Assembly (NCBI GenBank): GCA_938075305.1
Contig: CALJGV010000025.1
Coordinates: 20,735-84,734, forward strand
Length of the DNA: 64,000 nt
From: an uncultured bacterium
GTDB taxonomy: Bacteria > Planctomycetota > UBA1135 > GCA-002686595
Direction of reading: 5' to 3'
The notes beneath the pieces were generated by a model, which made no database searches, had not been told where the DNA came from, and saw only the letters and a list, made by a program, of their open reading frames with translations. The translations under genes were made by a program, and so were the position numbers. The stretch's first letter is position 1. Each line of letters opens with the position of its first letter. Positions 42,351-49,502 of the stretch are shown piece after piece.

Positions 42351-43652
42351 ATGGGCTCCTCCGCCAGCAAGCCGACTGTCTCCGAGCAGGACTTCCGCGC
42401 TCTCCTCAGGGAGCGCGCACCGGGGTTCCTGACGATCTGCGCGGTCCCCTCGGGGGCGCGTTGGTCCAAGCGGCGGTTCTTCGAGGTCTCCGCGAGCGCC
42501 GACGAGCTGGAGTCCTTCCTCGACGATCACGGCGCCCGGACCAACCGCACCTTCTCGGCGTTCACGGAGCTTGTGGCCTCGATCCGGGGTTTCGCCCTCG
42601 CCGGAATGCAGCTCGCCCACCTGGACCGACGGCTCGAGTCCTACGGGGTGGCGGTTCGGCTCCCGGAGGGGGGAGAGGCGGTGCTCCAGCACATGCGTGA
42701 GGCTTTGAGCTTCGTCCAGGACCGTACGGCGCTCCTTATGGGGGCGTTGCTCGAAGAGGGCCGGGAGCGAGGCATCTCGGAGCTGCAGCTGGGGCAGGGG
42801 CAGCGGCCCGAGGAGGCCATGGAGGCCCCCCCCAGGCTTCCCAACAACGTCGACCTCGACCGAATCGATGATGACGACCACAGGATCGCCAAGGTTGCGA
42901 CCAGCTACCTGCGCGCCTGTGAGATGCTCGAAGAGGTCGGGATCGAGCCCATGGATGAGCCGGATCGAAGGGAGGACTTCCTGCGATCCAAGTGCAGCGA
43001 GGAGACGGCTCGGGTCTGGGAGGCGACGGTGCACAACCTCCAGTCGAGCTACGACACCTACGTGAAGAACACGGTGCTCGAGACCGGCGACTCCCGTCTT
43101 CCGGAGCTCCGTGGCCATGCGTCCGCTGCGCTGCACACCCTGGGGGCCGTCACGCACCTGACGCATTTCGTGGAGCGCCACGAGCGCGGCCTGCGCTCCG
43201 ACATGGCGGACTCGGTCTTGCAGCGGCTCGTGCCCCGCTCCCAGGTGAGGGACGTGACCCTCAACCGACTGCTGGTGAGCGCCTACGCGTTCATTCAGAG
43301 TGGCGCTGACATCGCCTCTTCGCTGCTGCCGAGCTACATCCGGGCCTCGAGCGTCGAGCTCAGCCTGCGGGAGGGTGTCTTCCTGCACGCGCGGCCGGCG
43401 TCGTTGATCGTGGCGATCGTCCAGCACCACGGCACGCCGATCGAGCTCGAGGTGGCCGGGTCCCGTTGCAACGCCGGGTCGATCCTGGAGCTCATGGTCG
43501 CCATCGGGTCGAACCCCGAGCAACGGACCTTCATGGCCCACGGGGACGAGCGGACCCTGCGCGATCTGGAGGCGCTCTTCACCGCCGACCTCGGGGAGGG
43601 CGGGCTCGAGGCGCTCCCCGCTGAGCTCGGCTACCTGCGGCAGAAGCGGTAG
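42351..43652 (+). CDS. HPr-domain fusion protein with novel N-terminal region
   Basis: A 433-residue protein. The last ~95 residues (from about 339) match the HPr phosphocarrier fold: REGVFLHARPASLIVAIVQ with His346, corresponding to HPr His15, and RCNAGSILELMVAIGSN with Ser377, corresponding to Ser46. The His-Ser spacing of 31 equals that of HPr. The first ~340 residues are alpha-helical and match no family I know. HPr accepts phosphate from PTS enzyme I and its Ser site is set by HPr kinase; whether this fusion is phosphorylated is unknown. No PTS enzyme gene is nearby. It is divergent from a sigma factor gene. Confidence 0.78.
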   Translation: MGSSASKPTVSEQDFRALLRERAPGFLTICAVPSGARWSKRRFFEVSASADELESFLDDHGARTNRTFSAFTELVASIRGFALAGMQLAHLDRRLESYGVAVRLPEGGEAVLQHMREALSFVQDRTALLMGALLEEGRERGISELQLGQGQRPEEAMEAPPRLPNNVDLDRIDDDDHRIAKVATSYLRACEMLEEVGIEPMDEPDRREDFLRSKCSEETARVWEATVHNLQSSYDTYVKNTVLETGDSRLPELRGHASAALHTLGAVTHLTHFVERHERGLRSDMADSVLQRLVPRSQVRDVTLNRLLVSAYAFIQSGADIASSLLPSYIRASSVELSLREGVFLHARPASLIVAIVQHHGTPIELEVAGSRCNAGSILELMVAIGSNPEQRTFMAHGDERTLRDLEALFTADLGEGGLEALPAELGYLRQKR

Positions 43653-43669
43653 CGAGGCTCTGGCCCGGG

Positions 43670-44404
43670 CTAGATGCCCAGGAAGAGCCGGTCGGCCAGC
43701 ATCTTGGGAAGGCCCGCGCGGACGATCCGGTCCGCCTCCCGCTCGATGTCGTAGTCGACCCTGCGAAGCTCCACCCGCTGGGTCGCCGTGTCGTAGACCG
43801 CGAACGCGGCGCGGCAGTCCTCGTCCCGGGGTTGGCCCACGCTCCCCACGTTGACCAGGGCCACCGTCGTCTCCTCCAGGTTGACCTCGTGGTCGATGGT
43901 GTAGGAGGTCCGGTCCGGCGACTCGATGAGCCGCATGATCGTGACGGGGACGTGGGTATGCCCGAGGAACGCCACGGGCCGGTCCAGGGCGTCTAGGGAG
44001 GGGTCGGCCTCCGAGGTGCTCTGGATGTACTCGAAGCGATCCGGGTCGGGCAGGGTGCCGTGGGCCAGCACGCAGTGATCGGTGGCGTGCACGAGGGGCA
44101 GGTCAGCGAGCCATTGCGTGTCCTCGCGCGAGAGCTGTTCGCGCGTGTAGTCCACCGCGGCCTTGGCGTTGGTGTTGAACAGGCGGGTGTCGAGCTCGCC
44201 GACGCAGGCGGCGTCATGGTTGCCCTTCACCACGATGGCGTCACGCTCACGCAGCAAGGCGATGGCCTCCACTGGGGCCGCGCCGTAGCCCACGACGTCG
44301 CCCACCTGGAGGATCTGATCGATGACCTCGTCCTCAAGCGCCTCGAGGACGGACTCGAGGGCGGCGAGGTTCGAGTGGATGTCACCTAGGATGGCGTATC
44401 GCAT
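43670..44404 (-). CDS. Metallophosphoesterase (YfcE/MJ0936-like)
   Basis: A 244-residue calcineurin-like phosphoesterase. The metal-binding motifs appear in order: GDIHSN (about residues 7-12), GDVVGYGAAP (about 40), GNHDAACVGE (about 63), HGTLPD (about 117) and GHTHVP (about 150). Such enzymes hydrolyse phosphodiesters or phosphomonoesters with two metal ions; the natural substrate is unknown. It overlaps the upstream membrane protein gene by 19 bp on the same strand, and is convergent with the HPr-fusion gene 18 bp away. Confidence 0.92.
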   Translation of the reverse strand: MRYAILGDIHSNLAALESVLEALEDEVIDQILQVGDVVGYGAAPVEAIALLRERDAIVVKGNHDAACVGELDTRLFNTNAKAAVDYTREQLSREDTQWLADLPLVHATDHCVLAHGTLPDPDRFEYIQSTSEADPSLDALDRPVAFLGHTHVPVTIMRLIESPDRTSYTIDHEVNLEETTVALVNVGSVGQPRDEDCRAAFAVYDTATQRVELRRVDYDIEREADRIVRAGLPKMLADRLFLGI

Positions 44405-45096
44405 GGTCGGGAGCGTCGGTCGGCCCCTGGCCACGCGAGCGCCAGGGCACACGCGGCCCATCCAGTCATCGGCAGCGCGGCCCCGACCCAGTGAGCCCCG
44501 GTCGGCGGGAATTCGAACGACTCTCTCAGGGTCTCTCCTGCATCGAACCAGGCCAGGATGGCCTGACCCGGGAGGGTGTCGCCGATCACGAGCCCCGGCA
44601 CCACCGCGATCAGCACCAGGGCGAGGACCGGTCTCAGGTTTCGATCCATGGGCGCCTGGAGCAGGACCACGCCGAGCGCGGCCGCGTGGGCCCAGCCGAG
44701 GATGAGGGCGGGGAACGAGTCCTCTGCCCGAAACGAGACGAGTTGCCAGTCGTGAAACAGGTGGGCGGGGATGAGCGCCAGCAGCCCAGCGCATCCGGCG
44801 ACGAGGAGGAGGGCTGTGGACTGGACGGCGACTCGACCCGCAGGGCCAAGGGTTCGCATGAGCCAGCTGAACTCCTCGAGGGGCGCCAGGCTCAAGGCCA
44901 TCGCAGCGACGCCGCCCATGAATGCAACCTCGTAGGCGGCGGTCCAATGGTGCAGGTCCGCGGTCACCAGGCCGAGCGGTAGAAAGGTCCGGAGCGTCGG
45001 CCACGAGAGCAGCAGGGCCATGACCAGCAGCCACCCCAAGGGTCGACGCAGGTGATGTCGGAGGAGGCCAAGCGTGACGTGGAGGCAACTCATCAC
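44386..45096 (-). CDS. Polytopic membrane protein of unknown function
   Basis: A 236-residue protein with about six hydrophobic segments, for example GWLLVMALLLSWPTLRTFLP, AAYEVAFMGGVAAMALSLAP, ALLLVAGCAGLLALIPAHLF and PVLALVLIAVVPGLVIGDTL. The general look is that of an ABC-2-type permease subunit, but no family motif is firm and no ATPase gene is adjacent. Its end overlaps the phosphoesterase start by 19 bp, implying translational coupling. Two ATG codons stand in tandem at the start. Confidence 0.65.
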   Translation of the reverse strand: MMSCLHVTLGLLRHHLRRPLGWLLVMALLLSWPTLRTFLPLGLVTADLHHWTAAYEVAFMGGVAAMALSLAPLEEFSWLMRTLGPAGRVAVQSTALLLVAGCAGLLALIPAHLFHDWQLVSFRAEDSFPALILGWAHAAALGVVLLQAPMDRNLRPVLALVLIAVVPGLVIGDTLPGQAILAWFDAGETLRESFEFPPTGAHWVGAALPMTGWAACALALAWPGADRRSRPCDTPS

Positions 45097-45097
45097 A

Positions 45098-45116
45098 GGC
45101 GAGCCTAACGCTCGCC
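45098..45116. repeat. Inverted repeat upstream of membrane protein gene
   Basis: GGCGAGC-CTAAC-GCTCGCC forms a perfect 7-bp stem with a 5-nt loop, 1 bp before the ATG of the membrane protein (minus strand). It could affect translation of that gene or end an opposing transcript; no further evidence. Confidence 0.4.
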
Positions 45117-45180
45117 GTCGGGAATTCAGCCATTCGCTACGCTGGTTCGAGGTCCCGAGCCTCGTCCATGTGGGCGTCCC

Positions 45181-45208
45181 TTGACAGGTGTAGTGCTTCC
45201 TCTAGAGT
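45181..45208 (+). promoter_or_regulatory. Sigma70-type promoter for parB
   Basis: A perfect -35 hexamer TTGACA (45181-45186) and TAGAGT (45203-45208, four of six) are separated by 16 nt. The predicted transcript would start near 45215, about 55 nt before the parB ATG. It lies in the 172-bp gap between the divergent membrane protein and parB. Confidence 0.6.
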
Positions 45209-45268
45209 CGCGCCCCGCCGCCGCAAACCGCACCTTCCGCCTGCTGCCCCACCCCGATCTTGAATCCC

Positions 45269-46231
45269 ATGGAACGTCGACTTGGTCGAGGCCTTGGCTC
45301 CCTTCTTGGGCAGTCTGAAGATGGACAGGCCGAGCGCCCGTCGACCGTCACTCCCAAGGAGAAGGCCGCCCCTTCAGTGACCCCCGTGGCCGCGGGCGGA
45401 CCTGCGGGGAGCGCGGAACAGGCCGTCGGTCGACTGATCGAGCTGGCTGCCATCCGGCGCAACACGGATCAGCCTCGCAAGGTCTTCGATTCCGAGGGCC
45501 TCGAGGAGCTGCGGCAGAGCATCGCTCGCCACGGTGTCCTTCAGCCCATCACCGTGCGCCGCGAGGGCAACGGGTTCGAGATCATCTCGGGCGAGCGCCG
45601 CTGGCGGGCGGCCAGGAATGCCGGGCTCGAGGTGATCCCGGCGGTGGTCCGTGAGGATGTCTCGGATGAGGTGAGCCTCGAGCTGGCCATCGTCGAGAAC
45701 ATCCAGCGCATGGACCTCGACCCCGTGGAGAAGGCCCGTGGATACCGAGCTTTGATGGATCGAGTGGGGCTGACCCAGGAGCAGGTGGCCGAGCGCATGG
45801 GGATCAAGCGGTCCTCGGTGGCGAACCAGCTGCGGCTCCTCGACCTACCGGAAGAGGCCCTCGAGGCGCTCAGCCAGGGAATGATCACCTCGGGCCACGC
45901 CAAGGCGCTCCTGGGGTTGGGGGATGCCGACTCGATCCGCAAGGGGCTCGGGCAGGTGGTGCGCAAGCAACTCTCCGTCCGTGAGACCGAGCAACTGGCC
46001 CGGGCCGTCTCCCCGTCAGCCTCCGCCGCTGCGGGGGACCAGGCACCCAAGTCCTCCGCCGCTCACCCCGCGTGGGTCACGGAGATGGAGGGGCGGATCC
46101 GTGAGACCCTCGGCGTGAAGGTGACGCTGCGGAACGGAAAGAAGTATCGGGGGTCGATCACCCTCGATTACTCCAGCCGCGATGAGCTGGAACGGATCTG
46201 CGAGCTGATCGCACCCAAGGACTCCATCTGA
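45269..46231 (+). CDS. parB: Chromosome-partitioning protein ParB/Spo0J
   Basis: A 320-residue ParB, the CTPase clamp that loads at parS sites. The N-terminus MERRLGRGLGSLLGQ is the usual ParA-stimulating patch. The CTP-binding region has RNTDQPRKVFDSEGLEELRQSI-type text and SGERRWRAARNAGL near residue 108. The helix-turn-helix is QEQVAERMGIKRSSVANQLRLLDLP near residue 170, and the C-terminal dimerisation domain contains RNGKKYRGSITLDYSS. A TTG nine bases earlier in frame is possible but ATG is preferred. Three parS palindromes lie 0.3 kb beyond its stop. Confidence 0.96.
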   Translation: MERRLGRGLGSLLGQSEDGQAERPSTVTPKEKAAPSVTPVAAGGPAGSAEQAVGRLIELAAIRRNTDQPRKVFDSEGLEELRQSIARHGVLQPITVRREGNGFEIISGERRWRAARNAGLEVIPAVVREDVSDEVSLELAIVENIQRMDLDPVEKARGYRALMDRVGLTQEQVAERMGIKRSSVANQLRLLDLPEEALEALSQGMITSGHAKALLGLGDADSIRKGLGQVVRKQLSVRETEQLARAVSPSASAAAGDQAPKSSAAHPAWVTEMEGRIRETLGVKVTLRNGKKYRGSITLDYSSRDELERICELIAPKDSI

Positions 46232-46525
46232 GCCGGGGGCCACAACGGATTGTGGTTCGATCTGATACCCCTTCGATCGGATGGGGTGTCGCTCTGGTCA
46301 GTGGCGTCAAGGTGGCCCAGCGGAATCCGTCCAGGCCCCCGTTCAGGTGAGTTGTCCACCTTTTCTCCACGGTGCCTATTGCTGAGGAGCGCGTGGTCGG
46401 AATTGGCTCCAAGGTGCTTCTGGTGCCCAGCGGGGCAGCTGGGGTGGCCAATCCTGAGCCCAAAGGAAGGAGCGTTGGTGGGGTGGGTGGAGTTGTCCAC
46501 ATTGAAGGCGGGGCAGCGGCGAGCT

Positions 46526-46541
46526 TGTTCCACGTGGAACA
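46526..46541. promoter_or_regulatory. parS site 1
   Basis: TGTTCCACGTGGAACA, a perfect 16-bp palindrome matching the high-GC bacterial form of parS (the Bacillus form is TGTTTCACGTGAAACA). ParB is expected to bind here and spread. Confidence 0.93.
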
Positions 46542-46593
46542 ATGGACCTTCGCGTGCCTGCTCGTTGGCCGGTCTTCCGTGGGATGGGACGGA

Positions 46594-46609
46594 TGTTCCA
46601 CGTGGAACA
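46594..46609. promoter_or_regulatory. parS site 2
   Basis: Second identical 16-bp palindrome TGTTCCACGTGGAACA, 68 bp after the first. Confidence 0.93.
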
Positions 46610-46673
46610 GACCCGTGGAGCGCGGTCGTCCTCGATTGCCGTCGTCATGGTGGGCGGGGAGACGCTGAGCTCC

Positions 46674-46689
46674 TGTTCCACGTGGAACA
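46674..46689. promoter_or_regulatory. parS site 3
   Basis: Third identical 16-bp palindrome TGTTCCACGTGGAACA, 80 bp after the second. Confidence 0.93.
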
Positions 46690-46736
46690 TCCGGAGTCTC
46701 CGCGGTCGGGCCTGCCCGGTCCCTCCGTCCGCCTGA

Positions 46737-46794
46737 GTCGCCAATAGCAGAGGGGCGGCAGGCCCATGCCCGCCGCCCCTCTGCTATTGGCGAC
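46737..46794 (-). terminator. Long perfect hairpin after the cyclophilin gene
   Basis: A perfect 23-bp stem (46737-46759 with 46772-46794) and a 12-nt loop lie 20 bp past the stop of the peptidyl-prolyl isomerase gene. It separates that gene from the parS cluster and would stop transcription in either direction. No U-tract is seen. Confidence 0.75.
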
Positions 46795-46813
46795 CCTCTT
46801 GAGAGTCGGCTCC

Positions 46814-47809
46814 TCAGAGCATCTTGGCGCTGATGATCGTCACGGGCTCAACGGGCGTCTCGGCCTTGTCCTCGCGGATCTCCGCGTTGGAGGCATCCTT
46901 GACCAGGTCCAGGCCCTCGAGCACGCGGCCGTACACCACGTAGTTCCCGTCGAATTGATACTGGGGCGAGGCTGTCAGGTAGAACTGGCTCCCGGAGGAG
47001 TTGACCGCTCCGCTCACCTTGGCAGCGGCCAGGACGCCCTCCGCGTGGATCAGCCCGGACTCCTCCGGCGCGACCGTCTTCTCAGGACCGCCGAGGCCCC
47101 AGGTGCTTGCGTCATCATCCCGGGAGTTGGGGTCTCCGCCCTGGATGAAGCCGCCGGGCTGAATCCGGTGGAAGCGGGTGCCGTCGTAGTAGCCCTCCTT
47201 CACCAGGGTGATGAAGTTTCCGGCGTGGCCGGGCGCGGCCTTCATATCGAGTCCCAGGACAATGGTCCCCAGATCCGTGGTCAGCTCCACCCTGGGGGAC
47301 CCTTCCGGCAGCGGCGGATTCTCGAGGATGAACGGGTGTGCCTGGGTCCACGCGGCCTCGCTCTCGACGCTCGCCGCGAGGTGGGCGATGAGCGACTGGC
47401 CAGCATCGTCCGCACCGATGGGGAACTCGAGCGATGCCAGGAACGCCGGGGCGATGGCCCTGGCGCTCATCAGCGAGGCCGTCGCGCCGTCGTAGTCGCC
47501 GTCATCCAGGTGGAGCAGAGCCTGGTTCATGAACGCCGAGGCCGCGGCGGCGCCCTGGGGGTTCTGGGCCGTGAATTCCTCGAGGGCGACGATGGGGTCG
47601 TCCGAGGAGCTGGCTTCGTACAGCAGGCCCCACTCGGCGCGCTGGGACTCCGTGGCGGCTTCCGAGGCGCTCTGAACGTAGAGGATCGCGGCCGATGCCA
47701 CGGCCAGCGTCGTCAGCGCAGGCCACTTGTACTTGAAGACTGTGGCCGCGAAGGCGGACTGCTCTTCCTGGGCGATCGTGATTTCGGTGGCAGCCTTGTG
47801 CTTGGCCAT
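46814..47809 (-). CDS. Membrane-anchored cyclophilin-type peptidyl-prolyl isomerase
   Basis: A 331-residue protein. One transmembrane segment (KWPALTTLAVASAAILYV, about residues 28-45) is followed by a TPR-like helical region (ALEEFTAQNPQGAAAASAFMNQALLHLDDGDY) that resembles the YfgM-type periplasmic helper. The C-terminal cyclophilin domain begins near residue 172 (RVELTTDLGTIVLGLD) and has the active-site regions YYDGTRFHRIQPGGFIQGGD and SGSQFYLTASP. It speeds cis-trans proline isomerisation, probably outside the cytoplasmic membrane. Loss of the Phe of the usual QFFIT motif (here QFYLT) is mild. Confidence 0.9.
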   Translation of the reverse strand: MAKHKAATEITIAQEEQSAFAATVFKYKWPALTTLAVASAAILYVQSASEAATESQRAEWGLLYEASSSDDPIVALEEFTAQNPQGAAAASAFMNQALLHLDDGDYDGATASLMSARAIAPAFLASLEFPIGADDAGQSLIAHLAASVESEAAWTQAHPFILENPPLPEGSPRVELTTDLGTIVLGLDMKAAPGHAGNFITLVKEGYYDGTRFHRIQPGGFIQGGDPNSRDDDASTWGLGGPEKTVAPEESGLIHAEGVLAAAKVSGAVNSSGSQFYLTASPQYQFDGNYVVYGRVLEGLDLVKDASNAEIREDKAETPVEPVTIISAKML

Positions 47810-47980
47810 CGTGCTTGCCTTCTATGCGAGGCGTTTTGGGTTCTGCTGAGTCCTGAGCTTCTCTTGCGCTCAGAGCGACCAGGGGGGTCTCCCCACTGAC
47901 GCATGGCCCGGCATTATAGGGGCACAATCGTCCGAGCGGGCAAGCTCGCAGGCCCGCATCCACGCCGACTCGAAGATTCC

Positions 47981-49450
47981 ATGCTGATCCCCCTCCTCCT
48001 CGTCGTCTCGCCCCTGACCGTCTCGGCCGATCCGCTCCCGGTGAGGGCCGCCTTCGGCGAGCTCGTCAGCCAGGGGCTCATGGAGGACTACAAGTCACTC
48101 CTCAAGGCGGCCGGTGACGACCCCGAGAAGCTGTGGGCGCTCTACCAGTGGACGCTCGAGCAGGACGACCGCAAGAAGTACCGCAAGCGGGTGCTGAACA
48201 AGGTCATCAAGGTCGCGCCGGACCACGCCGAGGCCCACGCCGCGCTGGGCCATGTGCAGTTCGAGGGCAAGTGGTACGACTCCGAGCGCGCGCTCGAGCG
48301 CCACATGTCGAAGATCGCCAAGGAGCGCGGCCTCGTGAAGTACGACGGCAAGTGGGTCGCGCCCACCGACGTTCCCTATCTGGACAAGGGCTGGAAGAAG
48401 GACGACCGGACGGGGGAGTGGTACGACCCGGTGGCTCGCCAGCGCCTCGCCGAGGGCTGGAAGCTCCAGGACCTGAACTGGGTCGCTCCGGACGAGGTCG
48501 CCAAGATCGACGAGGGGCTCTGGAAGTGCGACGACAAGTGGCTCCCCCTCGCGGAGGCCGACGAGTGGCACGCGGACATCGAGACCCCTTGGAGGATTCC
48601 CGCGAAGCGGGCCACCGTCTGGTCCACGTGCACCCGAGAGACGGCCCTCAAGGCCGCTGCCCAGGCGGAGCAGGCCTACTACGACATGCTCAAGGTCTTC
48701 GGCTTCGGCGGAGACGACAAGCCCGCGTTCATGGTGGTCCGCAGTCAGTCGGAGTACCTGCGATTCATGGACGGTGATGAGGACTACGACCTCCCTCAGC
48801 TGGACCCGCTCGCGATGTCGGCGTTCAACCGTTCCGCCTTCGCGGATCTCTGGTTCGACCTCGACGAGGAGGTGTACCTCGGCATGGGGGTCACCTTCTG
48901 GGACCAGGAGTCCGAGTCCGGTGACCTGTTCGGCCTGCACGACACACGATTCGCCTATGGCCTGTCCTTCGTGGAGTCGATCGACCCCTGCGTCGAGGGG
49001 CTCGACGATGTGTACGGCGAGGGCGAGGTCACGCCGGAGTTCGCGGCGGTCCGCCTCCGGGCGCACAAGTTCCCCCGCTGGTTCCGGTGGGGGGCGGCCT
49101 GCTACGCCTCGCGCTGGTTCAAGGACAACCAGGTCAAGCGCGGCGGTGACCCCTACTGGGCGCGAAAGTGGTCGGCGTCCAACCTCAACGCCCAGGGCGG
49201 CCTGCTGGACTTCGACGACGTGTTCGACTTCGAGGCCAGTGGCCAGAACGAGGAGACCGCTCGCCTCATCAACCAGGCGGGGTTGATGGTCGCCTACTTG
49301 GTGGATGGGGGGGACCCCGAGCTCTCGCGGCTGCACGAGGACCTGAAGGAGGCGATGGAAAAAAGGCAGGACACCGCAAAGGTCTTCGCCGCTATCCGCA
49401 GCAGCTTGTCCGAGCGCGACGAGAAGATCCGAGCGTTCATGAACAAGTAG
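47981..49450 (+). CDS. Secreted protein with GKW-type repeats
   Basis: A 489-residue protein with a signal peptide (MLIPLLLVVSPLTVSA). Residues about 70-195 hold a short repeat with a Trp-centred pattern: FEGKWYDSERALERHM, KYDGKWVAPTDVPYLDKGW, TGEWYDPVARQRLAEGW, LNWVAPDEVAKIDEGLW and CDDKWLPLAEADEWH. The C-terminal ~280 residues include KFPRWFRWGAACYASRWF, the sort of segment seen in peptidase-like domains of secreted planctomycete proteins, but no HExxH or other catalytic motif is present. It is followed after 52 bp by another secreted protein gene. Confidence 0.8.
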   Translation: MLIPLLLVVSPLTVSADPLPVRAAFGELVSQGLMEDYKSLLKAAGDDPEKLWALYQWTLEQDDRKKYRKRVLNKVIKVAPDHAEAHAALGHVQFEGKWYDSERALERHMSKIAKERGLVKYDGKWVAPTDVPYLDKGWKKDDRTGEWYDPVARQRLAEGWKLQDLNWVAPDEVAKIDEGLWKCDDKWLPLAEADEWHADIETPWRIPAKRATVWSTCTRETALKAAAQAEQAYYDMLKVFGFGGDDKPAFMVVRSQSEYLRFMDGDEDYDLPQLDPLAMSAFNRSAFADLWFDLDEEVYLGMGVTFWDQESESGDLFGLHDTRFAYGLSFVESIDPCVEGLDDVYGEGEVTPEFAAVRLRAHKFPRWFRWGAACYASRWFKDNQVKRGGDPYWARKWSASNLNAQGGLLDFDDVFDFEASGQNEETARLINQAGLMVAYLVDGGDPELSRLHEDLKEAMEKRQDTAKVFAAIRSSLSERDEKIRAFMNK

Positions 49451-49502
49451 GGGCGCGTCAGCACGGCGCCCTCGGCTTCTCCGACCCATACCTCGTCGCT
49501 CC

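Larger units (their letters stand above)
46232..46813. other. Gene-free parS-bearing region after parB
   Basis: A 582-bp stretch without a supported gene. It contains three identical parS palindromes (46526, 46594 and 46674), a strong hairpin at 46737-46794, and two DnaA-box-like words, TTGTCCACC at 46352-46360 and TTGTCCACA at 46493-46501. ORFs that cross it run through the palindromes in several frames and look non-coding. Confidence 0.7.

Noticed and set aside
46232..46300. Possible tRNA T-loop (GGTTCGATCT)
   Set aside because: No matching acceptor, D or anticodon stems could be folded around it.
46526..46689. CRISPR-like repeat-spacer array
   Set aside because: The repeats are 16-bp perfect palindromes of the known parS sequence with unequal spacers, only three copies, and no cas genes are present.
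46250..46747. ORFs crossing the parS region
   Set aside because: They run through the three palindromes in several frames and have no motif; the region is better explained as a non-coding partition site.
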